From Myroides marinus (GTDB lineage: Bacteria > Bacteroidota > Bacteroidia > Flavobacteriales > Flavobacteriaceae): a stretch of DNA of 64,000 nucleotides. The notes under the pieces are model-generated. The model was not told the origin of the DNA. It did no database searches and saw only the letters and a list, made by a program, of their open reading frames with translations. Shown piece after piece: positions 32,401 through 42,167 of the stretch. The position numbers were made by a program, and so were the translations under genes. Location: the NCBI RefSeq assembly GCF_900109075.1, contig NZ_FNYS01000004.1, positions 62,001 through 126,000 on the forward strand, read 5' to 3'. Numbering within the stretch: position 1 is the stretch's first letter; each line of letters begins with the position of its first letter.

Positions 32401-34782
32401 TTATTTTCTATTCTTTTCATCAGTGTTCCCTCCTTGGTGATCTCTTACTTTGATTTTAGAGTTACCAAATGAGTAGCTGATACCTACGTTAACATAGCGT
32501 TGATCGTAGTAGTTAAAGTAATTTTGCTTGATACCATTGGTTACAGCATATACATTTGTAGTCGAAGTTCTAAAGATATCGTTAGCATATACAGATAAGT
32601 TTAGTTTTTTGTCTAGCATAGCATATTTCATCCCAAAGTTTAAACCATAAGTAGGATCTACATCCCATGCATTTGATTGTACTCTAGTTTGGTACCAGAA
32701 GTCTAACTGAGCAGTCCAAGTTTTTGACGAATTAAGAAAGAACGTATTATTAGTTGTTAAGTAAGCTCCACCGCCATCTTTAATTACGATATCTACATTT
32801 TTGGTTAGACTAGCTTGAGTATAGAAGTAGTATAATCCACTTTGAGACTGTAACCAAGGGAATGTATTAAAGGTATAACTCACTCCAGCATTATAGTTCT
32901 TGGTGTTTGTAAAGTTATCTCTATAGTAATTTTGATAATTAGTATTAGGATCTACTACAGGGTATTGTCCGAAGTTATCTTTTGTTTCCCCATAAGAGAT
33001 ATTAAAGTCTAATTTTCCTTTATACGTATAGTTAAGTTCTACTTTATCTGTGAATGCAGGCGCTAGCGAAGGGTTACCTTGTGCGATACTATATTCATTG
33101 ATATACCATTTGAATGGGTTAAGCTCCCAGAATGCTGGTCTAGAGATACGTCTGTTATAATTAATAGAGAACGTATTATCCTCATTCATTTTATAAGCTA
33201 CATACACCGTAGGAAATAGTTTAGTGTAGTTCTTTTTGTTCTCGATGTTATACACTTGAGAAGTACCAATAGTCTGTGTATTCTCTAATCTCAATCCTAA
33301 CTGCATAGTCCATTTGTCATTAAACTCTTTAGATGCATTTACATATACCGCTTGTGTGTTCTCTTTGTATTCGAAGTTATCTTTTTGTTTTAAATCTTCT
33401 ACAGGTACACCTGTTGTATAGTTGAAGAAGTTTGTTTTGTTTTTTGTTACTACAAAACTAGCTTTTGCACCATACGATAATTTAGCCCATTTTAACGGTT
33501 GTTCAAAATCAACTTTAGCACTGAAGTTTTCAATCTTTTGATCACCTGTTGACTTCGCTATGAACATATTGTTAACAGAGTTATCAACAGCTGTTGTTTT
33601 TGTGTTGAAAAGTCTCTCTTTGTTATTTATATAACTGAAGTAATCAACATCTGCTGTGAACTTAGTTCCTAGAGTATCAACATTATATGTTAAGTTTAAG
33701 TTGGCAGATTGATTGTTATTATTTCCAGTGTTTTCAGACAAAGTTTTGATGTGTTTTACAGGGTTATTAACAGAGTTATTAACAACGATATTACTGTAAT
33801 CATCAAATGTAGGATCTCCAATACCACCTTTGTATTGACCACCAATAGTAGTCTTGTCAGAGATCTTATAATCTACTTGTATATTACCAGATAAGTAGTC
33901 ATTGTTGTTATATCTCTTAGAGTCTCCCACCCATGTTTCAGTAGGATAGAATATTTTGTTGTCTTCTATTACATTTAATCCACCTTTAGTACCAGATACA
34001 CCAGCGATAAGAGATATTTTATCCTTGTTATAGTTAAATGTATTGCTCAGTCTGAATTGGTTTTTAGAAGACTGTTTATATCCTGCACTGATTTGATTAT
34101 TCCACGCTTCTGCAGGAGCTTCTTTTAGCACTATATTTATTAGTCCACTATTTCCTTCAGCCTCGTACTTAGCAGGAGGTGTAGTGATTACCTCTATCTT
34201 TTTGATGTTATCCGACGGGATACTTTTTAGATAGTTTAATAATTCTTCACCTGATAACTGTACTAACTTATCATTGATCATTACACGTACAGAACTCTTT
34301 CCTACGATAGTGATAGATTCATTGTCTACTTTAAGGCTTGGAGTTAGCTTTAATAAATCTACAGCATCGTTGTTTGTAGCATGTACTGAGCTTTCAATGT
34401 TGAATACAGTACGGTCTACTTTACGTTCAAATACTTTTTTAGTAGTCTCTACTACGATTTCGTCTAGCTTAGTATCTTGCTCTATAGTTATTACTCCTAG
34501 ATCAAGATCCTTATTTATTTCTAAATTTTTATCATATGCTTTTACACCTAAACTGTGAATTTGAAAAGAGTAAGTGTTATTAGCTATATCATGTATTTCG
34601 AATGTTCCTTGTTCGTTTGTATAGGCAGACTGTACTAAGTTGCCTTTTGTATCGATTAGGTATATCTCAGCGAAGTCCACTGGAGCTTTTTCAGCAGTGT
34701 GTACTGTACCTTTAATATTGTTCTGAGCATTAACACTTAATGCAGTTAAGAATAAAGCAGTTGAGATAAATAAAGCTTTCAT
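32401..34782 (-). CDS. Outer-membrane beta-barrel (TonB-receptor-like), paralog 1
   Basis: This 793-residue protein has the same layout as the downstream gene: signal peptide (MKALFISTALFLTALSVNAQ), regulatory-like domain, plug with SSVRVMINDKLVQLSGEEL and PPAKYEAEGNSGLINIVLK, barrel, and final strand YVNVGISYSFGNS. The two copies match in blocks along the chain, so they arose by tandem duplication and have since diverged. They are probably cotranscribed. Peptide, siderophore or metal uptake are possible; the sequence does not decide. Confidence 0.85.
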   Translation of the reverse strand: MKALFISTALFLTALSVNAQNNIKGTVHTAEKAPVDFAEIYLIDTKGNLVQSAYTNEQGTFEIHDIANNTYSFQIHSLGVKAYDKNLEINKDLDLGVITIEQDTKLDEIVVETTKKVFERKVDRTVFNIESSVHATNNDAVDLLKLTPSLKVDNESITIVGKSSVRVMINDKLVQLSGEELLNYLKSIPSDNIKKIEVITTPPAKYEAEGNSGLINIVLKEAPAEAWNNQISAGYKQSSKNQFRLSNTFNYNKDKISLIAGVSGTKGGLNVIEDNKIFYPTETWVGDSKRYNNNDYLSGNIQVDYKISDKTTIGGQYKGGIGDPTFDDYSNIVVNNSVNNPVKHIKTLSENTGNNNNQSANLNLTYNVDTLGTKFTADVDYFSYINNKERLFNTKTTAVDNSVNNMFIAKSTGDQKIENFSAKVDFEQPLKWAKLSYGAKASFVVTKNKTNFFNYTTGVPVEDLKQKDNFEYKENTQAVYVNASKEFNDKWTMQLGLRLENTQTIGTSQVYNIENKKNYTKLFPTVYVAYKMNEDNTFSINYNRRISRPAFWELNPFKWYINEYSIAQGNPSLAPAFTDKVELNYTYKGKLDFNISYGETKDNFGQYPVVDPNTNYQNYYRDNFTNTKNYNAGVSYTFNTFPWLQSQSGLYYFYTQASLTKNVDIVIKDGGGAYLTTNNTFFLNSSKTWTAQLDFWYQTRVQSNAWDVDPTYGLNFGMKYAMLDKKLNLSVYANDIFRTSTTNVYAVTNGIKQNYFNYYDQRYVNVGISYSFGNSKIKVRDHQGGNTDEKNRK

Positions 34783-35244
34783 TAGTTTTTCAGATTATAT
34801 GTTTGTAGAGTATAATCCTATTTGTGTGCCAATAAAATAATATATTTATAAATGACTTTATTTCAATTAGTTATGTTGTTTGTGTGATAGTGTACTGTTC
34901 GTTATCGAACATCTTTTTTGTAATAATGAACAATTTATGAACACAAACATCAGCAATGTTTGTGATACTATCAAAAAGTTGTTCAGAAATAGGGTAGGGC
35001 TGTAAACAAAGAAAACTGCTTGGGGAGCAGTTTTCTGAGGCTAGATCTATATGATTAAATAATAATTTTGAAAAGAATTAATCACTTTGAGCTAGACTTG
35101 GCTTGTTGTTTATGAAAATTTGTACTGCAAAATTAATGATATTTTTGATATCTTTTACTTTATCCGTATAAAAGTGGTACTTTTGTTTGATAAATTTTTT
35201 TAAAATTAGTATATTAGAATTAAAGGTTTTTAAAGTATATAGCT
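34783..35244. promoter_or_regulatory. Divergent intergenic region with three strong palindromes
   Basis: TGTTCG/CGAACA (34896-34911) is followed by a T-run. CACAAACAT/ATGTTTGTG (34942-34964) is enclosed by TGAACAA (34927) and TTGTTCA (34979). GAAAACTGCT/AGCAGTTTTC is a perfect 10-bp hairpin (35011-35035) with a U-rich tract on the minus strand. They lie between the barrel genes and an XRE regulator gene. They may be operators for that regulator or ends of a small RNA. Confidence 0.5.
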
Positions 35245-35529
35245 ATGGACGTCGAAAAAATAAAAAGTATTAGAAAAAATTCAGGATATTCACAGGAGTA
35301 TGTAGCTGAAAGATTAGGTATATCACAAAAAGCATATTCTGATATAGAGAGTGGTAAAACTAAACTTAAGAATGAGGTATTGTATGAAATAGCTAAGATA
35401 TTAGACATATCTCCAGCGGCGATTTGTCCTATTTCGTGCGAGTGTATTTCTAGTATAGAAAATAAGCACAAAGAGCTTTTAGCTTATTTAGATGCAAAGG
35501 GAGTAGAGTACCCTACTAAATTTATTTAA
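35245..35529 (+). CDS. XRE-family helix-turn-helix regulator
   Basis: This 94-residue protein has a complete Cro/C1-type domain at residues about 5-60 (KIKSIRKNSGYSQEYVAERLGI, split helices 1-2; SQKAYSDIESGKTKL as recognition helix). A short tail with CPISCEC follows, and no metabolite-binding domain. It is divergent from the outer-membrane barrel pair and could control it, but this is inference from position. Confidence 0.85.
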   Translation: MDVEKIKSIRKNSGYSQEYVAERLGISQKAYSDIESGKTKLKNEVLYEIAKILDISPAAICPISCECISSIENKHKELLAYLDAKGVEYPTKFI

Positions 35530-35600
35530 GTTAATACTTAACGAAGTAAATATAAAAATTAAGGTTCTATACCCTCAACGTATAGATCGTTATTATAAAG

Positions 35601-35636
35601 AAAGCCTCAAAGTAATCAGTTACTTTGAGGCTTTTT
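35601..35636. terminator. Bidirectional terminator between XRE and fabH genes
   Basis: AAAGCCTCAAAGTAA and TTACTTTGAGGCTTT form a perfect 15-bp stem with a TCAG loop and T-run. Confidence 0.9.
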
Positions 35637-35655
35637 CTTTATGTGTTTATATAGA

Positions 35656-36657
35656 TTAGATTGACCAACGTAGAATACTAGCTCCCCAAGAGAAACCTGC
35701 TCCGAAGGCTGTTAGTAATACTAAGTCACCTTTCTTGATTTTATCTGTATTCTCCCATATACACAGAGGTATAGTAGCCGCTATAGTGTTACCATAGTTA
35801 GCGATATTTACTAGTGTTTTGTCCTCTTGTATATTGATTTGTTTACCTACAGCATCTATAATTCTTTTATTAGCCTGATGAGGTACTAACCAGTTTACAT
35901 CATCTATCGTTAGACCATTTCTGTCTAATACATTTAGACATGCCTCACTCATAGACTGTATTGCTTGTTTAAAGACTACCTTACCATCCTGTTTGATATA
36001 TCTTTTCTCATCGTTTTGCTCTAGATCTGTAGTAGGATATAGTGATCCACCACCTTCGATATTTAAGAACTCTTTTCCTTGACCATTACTTTGCATTAAT
36101 GCATCGATAACACCTGTCTCTTTAGATGGTTCTAACCATACCACGCCAGCCCCATCACCGAATAGGATGTTCGTAGAGCGATCTTTGATATTTACATAAG
36201 CACTTATCTTATCAGCACCTACTACCACTACATTTTTGTAGCGTTGACTCTCTACTAGAGATGCTCCTAAGTCTAGTGCATATAAGAATCCAGAACAAGC
36301 AGCATTCACATCAAATCCCCAAACATGGTTAATCCCTAGTTTTTCGCAGATGATATTTGCAGTCGCAGGCATAGGCATATCTGGAGTAGATGTAGCAACA
36401 ATAATTGCATCTATATCACTAATTTTTTTGTCATAATTAGCGATTAAGTTCTCGATAGCACGTACAGCCATATCTGATGTAGCTAGACCTTTTTCTAAGA
36501 TTCTACGCTCCTTGATACCTGTTCTTTTTATTATCCACTCGTCATTAGTATCCGTTACTTTAGCTAAGTCTTCATTAGTTCTTTTGTGCTCAGGGACATA
36601 TCCTCCGATGGCAGTTATATTAGCATATATATTTTTGTGAGTAGTTGTTTTTATCAT
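35656..36657 (-). CDS. fabH: 3-oxoacyl-ACP synthase III
   Basis: The 333-residue ketoacyl synthase III condenses an acyl-CoA with malonyl-ACP to start fatty-acid chains. The catalytic triad is visible: Cys121 (NAACSGFL), His260 (VPHQANKR) and Asn290 (NYGNT). It stands alone, not with rpmF/acc genes, so it may be an additional FabH with a different primer preference. An AraC regulator gene lies just upstream on the same strand. Confidence 0.9.
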   Translation of the reverse strand: MIKTTTHKNIYANITAIGGYVPEHKRTNEDLAKVTDTNDEWIIKRTGIKERRILEKGLATSDMAVRAIENLIANYDKKISDIDAIIVATSTPDMPMPATANIICEKLGINHVWGFDVNAACSGFLYALDLGASLVESQRYKNVVVVGADKISAYVNIKDRSTNILFGDGAGVVWLEPSKETGVIDALMQSNGQGKEFLNIEGGGSLYPTTDLEQNDEKRYIKQDGKVVFKQAIQSMSEACLNVLDRNGLTIDDVNWLVPHQANKRIIDAVGKQINIQEDKTLVNIANYGNTIAATIPLCIWENTDKIKKGDLVLLTAFGAGFSWGASILRWSI

Positions 36658-36823
36658 ATTGTTATGCGTCTTTATTTCAAGTAGGGTGAATGTTTGTAAC
36701 CCTATGTGTGTATTAGTATTTACGCATCAAATATCCGAATTTTTATGATGTATAGATTAGATAATTAAACGTTATAAATTGATAAAAAGACGCTTTTATA
36801 CCAATACCTTCTGAATAAAATGT

Positions 36824-37717
36824 TTACGAATTCTTAAAATCTGTAGGCGAAATACCCGTATATGTTTTAAAGAATTTACTAAAAACCGATAAGTCTTGAA
36901 AGTTTAGATCATTTACGATATCCGTAATAGTCGTCTTAGGGTTTTTTAGTAAGATTTTTGCCTCTAAAATGATCGTATCTGTAATGATTTGTTTTGGCGT
37001 TTTTTGGAATACCTCTACGATAATCTTTGTTAGATGCTTTCGACTGATAAACATTGCCTCAGCATAGTACTGTACACTTCTCTCTTTTTTAAAATGAGTG
37101 GATACTAAGTAAATAAACTTTTTAGCTAACTCCTCTCTTCGGTGAATTTTTGTATCGTTTTTTTCTAAAACAGCTTTACTGTAGAAGTTTCCTAACTCAT
37201 ACATCAGTATAGAGAAGTGATGTATGATGAGGTTCTTCGCATAGATGTTATTATTGTTATAGCTTAGTTGGGTAAGTCTTTTTACTGTGTTATTCATAAT
37301 TCTAAATACGTTTTTGTTTAAAGTAATTACTTTAGGGTATTCAGAAGATAAGAATGATATCAGGCTATGAGATTTAACGTGAAAACCAGCTTCTAAGAAT
37401 AAGTCTGGATCTATAAATACAGTCTTTACAGCGAAGTCATCTGTCAATCTTTTGATCTCAAAGAATTGATTAGGTAATACTACTAGCAAATCATCTTTCT
37501 TAATGATAGTTGGCTCTAGGTTAATCGTTATTTCACATCTACCTTCCGTCACGAGTATTAAACCAAATGTTGTGAATTGGTAGGGCTTGTCAATAACGAA
37601 GTACTGTTTGTGCTTTGGCCCAATGTCCAGTATTGCCAATCTCTTGTCCGTAAGAACATTCTTATAGCGATTAGTAATATCGCTTAGAGAATAAACTTGT
37701 ATATATGAAGTATCCAT
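36824..37717 (-). CDS. AraC-family transcriptional regulator
   Basis: This 297-residue protein has an N-terminal cupin-like sensing domain (about 20-180) and a C-terminal pair of helix-turn-helices (about 200-295), ending with the signature NDLNFQDLSVFSKFFKTYTGISPTDFK. It lies 166 bases upstream of fabH and after the RND operon, all on one strand. It may regulate fabH or itself; the ligand is unknown. A perfect palindrome lies 78 bases upstream of its start. Confidence 0.88.
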   Translation of the reverse strand: MDTSYIQVYSLSDITNRYKNVLTDKRLAILDIGPKHKQYFVIDKPYQFTTFGLILVTEGRCEITINLEPTIIKKDDLLVVLPNQFFEIKRLTDDFAVKTVFIDPDLFLEAGFHVKSHSLISFLSSEYPKVITLNKNVFRIMNNTVKRLTQLSYNNNNIYAKNLIIHHFSILMYELGNFYSKAVLEKNDTKIHRREELAKKFIYLVSTHFKKERSVQYYAEAMFISRKHLTKIIVEVFQKTPKQIITDTIILEAKILLKNPKTTITDIVNDLNFQDLSVFSKFFKTYTGISPTDFKNS

Positions 37718-37783
37718 TGCTGAATTGAGTATTAAATTTTTTCTAAAATTAGTGATTTGGTTGTGGCTACAAGTTAATATAGA

Positions 37784-37818
37784 TTAATAAAAGAAGGGGA
37801 TAGTATATACTATCCCCT
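37784..37818 (-). terminator. Terminator of the RND efflux operon
   Basis: AGGGGATAGTA and TACTATCCCCT form a perfect palindrome (37795-37818) with a U-rich tract on the minus strand. It also lies in the upstream region of the AraC gene. Confidence 0.8.
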
Positions 37819-37867
37819 AATCTCTCAACATAATTAACTCTATAAAACTCTATATAAGTTTTGACTA

Positions 37868-40800
37868 TTATTTTTTCTCAATGTGTTTTGCTGTGAACTC
37901 ATCGATAAAGTCTTTGTTATAATCGTAGTCAGCAGTCATTAATTCGTTATAATCTACTTCCTCTTTTTTGCTAAATCTATTACCGATTTTATCGAATATC
38001 GAATAGATAATAGGTACGATAACTAAAGTCAATAGTAGCGAAGATAATAGACCACCTATGATAACTACAGCTAATCCATTGTTCATCTCAGCACCTGCAC
38101 CATCCGCTAAAGCAATAGGCACCATTCCGATAACCATCGCAATCGTAGTCATTAAGATTGGACGCAGACGAGCATGGTTGGCCGCTATCAGTGCATCGTG
38201 TACACTATCTCCAGCATCTACTCTGTGGTTAGCGAAGTCTACCAGTAAGATAGCATTCTTACATACTAGACCGATAAGCATGATGATACCTAAGATAGTG
38301 AAGATGTTCAGTGAAATATTAGCTATTGCTAATGCTAATAATGCTCCAATGAACGATAAGGGTACTGAGAAAATAACGATAAACGGCTTAGAGAAGCTAT
38401 CATATAGCGCTACCATCACTAAGTACACTAAGATAATAGCAGCTAATAATGCGACCCCTAATGTACCAAATCCCTCTTCTTGATCTTCCATCGTACCTGT
38501 CCATTGATACTTAACACCTGGCTTCATAGTAAGCTTATCGAATTGTGGTAACCACTCTTCAGCTATTGCACCAGGAGCTCTACCAATTGTTTGAGACTTG
38601 ATAGTTACAGACGGGCTCTTATCTCTACGCTCTAAGATAGATGGTCCAGAACTATACTTGATGTCAGCGAATTGAGCTAGTTTAATATCTTGACCTACAT
38701 TATTCTTAAAGCTTATTTCTTTTACATCATCTATCGTTGTTCTAGCATACTCCTGAAATCTGATGTTGATGTCATACTCATATTCACCTGCTCTAAATTT
38801 ACCATCTGTATTACCATTAAAGGCAGTTTGCATTGTCATACCTACAGTATACATATCTAGTCCTAGAGCAGCCATCTTATCTCTGTCCACCTGTACATTG
38901 ATCTCAGGGCTACCTGTCTCAGTTGTCAGTTTAGTCTCCATAGTACCAGGTATCTGGTCTAGTATCTCTTTTGCTTGTATAGCGAAGTCCATTGCATCAT
39001 CTAAGTTAGCCCCAGTCACTGTTAGTGCTAGAGGAGCCTCTTCTGCACCGATTAGACCTACAGTCACCGTCTTAATCTTAGCATCAGCTATCTGTGGTGC
39101 TAACTCATTCTTAAGTTTTGCAGCATAGACGAATGAGTTCTCTTTACGCAGTTTCTTATCTGTTAAGATTACGTGTATCTCAGACTTATATTTAGTAGCC
39201 TGTGCTCCACCATACCCTTCAGAAGATTGACCTACAGTAGTAATCATATCTACTATCTCAGGCTTAGTGCGCAATACTGCTTCTACCTGCTGAGTTACTT
39301 TATTAGTCTGCTGTAGTGACGCATCTTTATCTAACTCTAGCTGTACTAAGAATTCGCCCTTATCTGTCTTAGGGAAAAACTCTGCTCCGATGTATCCCAT
39401 AGGTAGTAAAGCTATCGATGCGAAGAACGTAATACCTACTACTATTAATACTATAATTGTATTTTTAGTTGAGTTTAATGACCATACTAATAAGTTAGAA
39501 ATAGTATGTGTGAAGGCATTAAGACCTTTCTCGAATCCATGTATAATCTTACCGAAGAAAGAAGAAGAACTGATCACTTCTATTTTACCATATCTAGAGA
39601 ACAACCAAGGTACTATCGTGAATGATACTAATAAAGATAACATCGTAGCGATAATAACTGTCACACAGAACTGTTTGATAATATTAGGTACTAACCCTGA
39701 TGATATAGCGATAGGTAAGAATACTACTACGATAACTAGTGTAATCGCTGTAACAGTAAATCCAATTTCTTTAGCTCCATCATAAGACGCACGTACTTTA
39801 TTTTTACCCATTTCCATATGTCTGTGGATATTCTCGATAACTACGATGGCGTCATCCACTAAGATACCTACCACTAGAGATAAGGCTAGTAAACTCAACA
39901 AGTTTAACGAGTACCCTAATAGATAAATACCAATGAATGTAGCAATCAATGACAATGGAATAGCAACCATTACTATCAAGGCATTTCTCAAACTGTGTAA
40001 GAAGAACAACATCACGAAGGCTACTAAGACAATAGCTAAGAACAAGTCAAACATAACTGCATTAGCCGCATCTAGGGTAAACTGAGAAGAGTCATTCGCT
40101 ACTTTAATCTTTACATTGTTATCGCTATAATTCTTTTCTACCTCCTGTATTGTGGCATGTGTAAGCTCACTTACAGTTACTGCATTAGCGTCAGACTGTT
40201 TGATCACCTGCATTAAGATAGTTGACTGTTGGTTCAGACGAGCTATCTTTTCTATTTCTTTAATACCATCCTGTACATCAGCTACATCACCTAAGCGTAT
40301 ATCTATACCTCCCTGAGATGCTATGACTAGGTCTCTCATCTCCTGTATATTCTTATATTTTCCTTCTAGACGGATAATCGTCTGCTTATCATTTGACTTT
40401 ACATTACCCGTAGGGAAGTCTAAGTTAGCCCCTAAGATCATCTGCTGTACCATAGGTACGCTAAGCCCATAAGCTTCTAGCTTTTTAGGGTCTAGTAGTA
40501 CTTGTATTTGTCTTTCTTCACCACCGATAAGTTCTACTTTAGCCACCCCGTTTACACGAGAGAAGATAGGCTGTATCTTTTTGTCTAATAGATCATACAG
40601 TTCTTTCTCTGTCAAGTCACTAGTGATACTCAACGTAAGAATAGGTAAGTCACTTAATGAATACTTCTGTAGTGAAGGCGGATCTACATCTTTAGGTAAA
40701 TCCTTTAAGATAGCATTGATCTTACGTTGAGCATCATTTAAAGATAAGTCAACGTTAGCAGAAGAGTTCAGGTATATCATTACTGTAGATAAACTCTCGA

Positions 40801-41053
40801 ATGACATCGCCTCTACTTTCTTTACATTCTCTAGAGATGCTACTGCATCTTCTATTTTTTTGGTTACAGTATTTTCGATCTCAGAAGGTGAGGCTCCTGG
40901 GTATACTGTAGCTACTGTAATTACGTTTACTTCAAACTTAGGAACTAATTCGTAACTCAGATTTTTATAACTGAATAAACCACCTAGTAGTAATGCGATA
41001 AACATTACGATGATTATACTAGGGCGTTTTATTGATATTTCGGCTATTTTCAT
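37868..41053 (-). CDS. RND efflux pump inner-membrane transporter
   Basis: This 1,061-residue protein is typical for the HAE1/AcrB-like group. It has a first transmembrane helix at 10-30, two large periplasmic loops and twelve spans. The RND motifs include GILVDDAIVVIENI-type sequence in span 4 (proton-relay Asp pair) and GLVCKNAILLVDFAN in span 10. It exports drugs, detergents or lipids using the proton gradient, together with the adaptor and outer-membrane channel encoded before it. It is the last gene of the tetR-tolC-mfp-rnd operon, 26 bases after the adaptor. Acidic C-terminal tail. Confidence 0.93.
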   Translation of the reverse strand: MKIAEISIKRPSIIIVMFIALLLGGLFSYKNLSYELVPKFEVNVITVATVYPGASPSEIENTVTKKIEDAVASLENVKKVEAMSFESLSTVMIYLNSSANVDLSLNDAQRKINAILKDLPKDVDPPSLQKYSLSDLPILTLSITSDLTEKELYDLLDKKIQPIFSRVNGVAKVELIGGEERQIQVLLDPKKLEAYGLSVPMVQQMILGANLDFPTGNVKSNDKQTIIRLEGKYKNIQEMRDLVIASQGGIDIRLGDVADVQDGIKEIEKIARLNQQSTILMQVIKQSDANAVTVSELTHATIQEVEKNYSDNNVKIKVANDSSQFTLDAANAVMFDLFLAIVLVAFVMLFFLHSLRNALIVMVAIPLSLIATFIGIYLLGYSLNLLSLLALSLVVGILVDDAIVVIENIHRHMEMGKNKVRASYDGAKEIGFTVTAITLVIVVVFLPIAISSGLVPNIIKQFCVTVIIATMLSLLVSFTIVPWLFSRYGKIEVISSSSFFGKIIHGFEKGLNAFTHTISNLLVWSLNSTKNTIIVLIVVGITFFASIALLPMGYIGAEFFPKTDKGEFLVQLELDKDASLQQTNKVTQQVEAVLRTKPEIVDMITTVGQSSEGYGGAQATKYKSEIHVILTDKKLRKENSFVYAAKLKNELAPQIADAKIKTVTVGLIGAEEAPLALTVTGANLDDAMDFAIQAKEILDQIPGTMETKLTTETGSPEINVQVDRDKMAALGLDMYTVGMTMQTAFNGNTDGKFRAGEYEYDINIRFQEYARTTIDDVKEISFKNNVGQDIKLAQFADIKYSSGPSILERRDKSPSVTIKSQTIGRAPGAIAEEWLPQFDKLTMKPGVKYQWTGTMEDQEEGFGTLGVALLAAIILVYLVMVALYDSFSKPFIVIFSVPLSFIGALLALAIANISLNIFTILGIIMLIGLVCKNAILLVDFANHRVDAGDSVHDALIAANHARLRPILMTTIAMVIGMVPIALADGAGAEMNNGLAVVIIGGLLSSLLLTLVIVPIIYSIFDKIGNRFSKKEEVDYNELMTADYDYNKDFIDEFTAKHIEKK

Positions 41054-41079
41054 AAGTCGATCCTCTTGTTTTTAGGATG

Positions 41080-42141
41080 TTATTTAATGATTGACACAGG
41101 AGCGTTCTCAGTTAAGTTAATCTGTCCTGAGGTGATTACAGTTTCTCCATCTTTAAGACCTTCTAGTACTTCTACGAAGTCTCCGAAGTTGCGACCTGCT
41201 ACCACTTTTTTAGATACAGCTTTACCATTGACAATAGTAAATACTAAGTTAGAACTCACACTACCCACGAATGCATTACGAGGTACTAATAAGATAGGAG
41301 TACCCGAATCTTTCTCTCCGTCAAATATGGCAGAACCGTACATACCTGCTCTAAGCTTGTTATCTTGATTATTAGCTATCAATAAATCTACTGGATAGTT
41401 TAGCGCCGCATCTGCTTTAGGAGCGATGAATGTCACCTTGCCTTGGAATGTGTCATTTGGCAATACACTAGCTTTCACCTGTATCATATCACCTTCTTTA
41501 AGATTAGCTACATGGCTTTCGTCCACATTCACTCTAAGTTTTAGTTGAGCTACATTCACTAAGTCAAATAATGGAGCACCTGGAGCTACGAACGAACCTA
41601 GTTCTACGTGCTTTTTATTAATAATCCCATTGATAGGTGCTTTTATACTAGCATCAGCAGCTGTAATACGAGCAGACTTTAAGTTAGATTCTGCATTCTT
41701 TAGCATTAATCTTACTTGGTCTAGTTGCTGTTGAGTCACACCACCTGTTTTAAACGCGCTTTCAAAGCGTACTGCGTCAGCCTTAGCTGTAGCTAGAGCA
41801 GCCTCTGCAGTCTGTATCTGTACATTGATTTGGTCACTGTTCACTAACGCGATTACTTGACCTTTCTGTACTCGACTACCTTCATCTACTAACAATTTAT
41901 TAATACGACCAGGAGTCTCTGCAGAGATAGTAACCTCTTGCTCCGGCATAAAGTTTCCATTTGCTTTATAGCTCGTGTCGAATACCTGTAGCTTCGCTTT
42001 CTCAGCACGTACAGTTACTTCAGCATTGCGTTCAGCTACGATAGCAGTTTCTTGATCGTTCTTAGATTTATTACTAGATAATATATAGATAAGACCTCCT
42101 ACTAAAACAACTAGTACTAGGGCAGTAATTATTTTTTTCAT
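41080..42141 (-). CDS. RND efflux periplasmic adaptor (membrane fusion protein)
   Basis: This 353-residue protein has an N-terminal membrane anchor (about 6-22). The lipoyl-like half-motifs are GRINKLLVDEGSRVQKGQVIALV and IKAPINGIINKKHVELGSFV (each split in two strands), separated by a coiled-coil hairpin (about 105-160) and followed by beta-barrel and membrane-proximal domains. It links the transporter to the outer-membrane channel. It is 26 bases downstream of the channel gene. Confidence 0.92.
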   Translation of the reverse strand: MKKIITALVLVVLVGGLIYILSSNKSKNDQETAIVAERNAEVTVRAEKAKLQVFDTSYKANGNFMPEQEVTISAETPGRINKLLVDEGSRVQKGQVIALVNSDQINVQIQTAEAALATAKADAVRFESAFKTGGVTQQQLDQVRLMLKNAESNLKSARITAADASIKAPINGIINKKHVELGSFVAPGAPLFDLVNVAQLKLRVNVDESHVANLKEGDMIQVKASVLPNDTFQGKVTFIAPKADAALNYPVDLLIANNQDNKLRAGMYGSAIFDGEKDSGTPILLVPRNAFVGSVSSNLVFTIVNGKAVSKKVVAGRNFGDFVEVLEGLKDGETVITSGQINLTENAPVSIIK

Positions 42142-42167
42142 ATTCTTTAGATGTTAGATTTAGTGAA

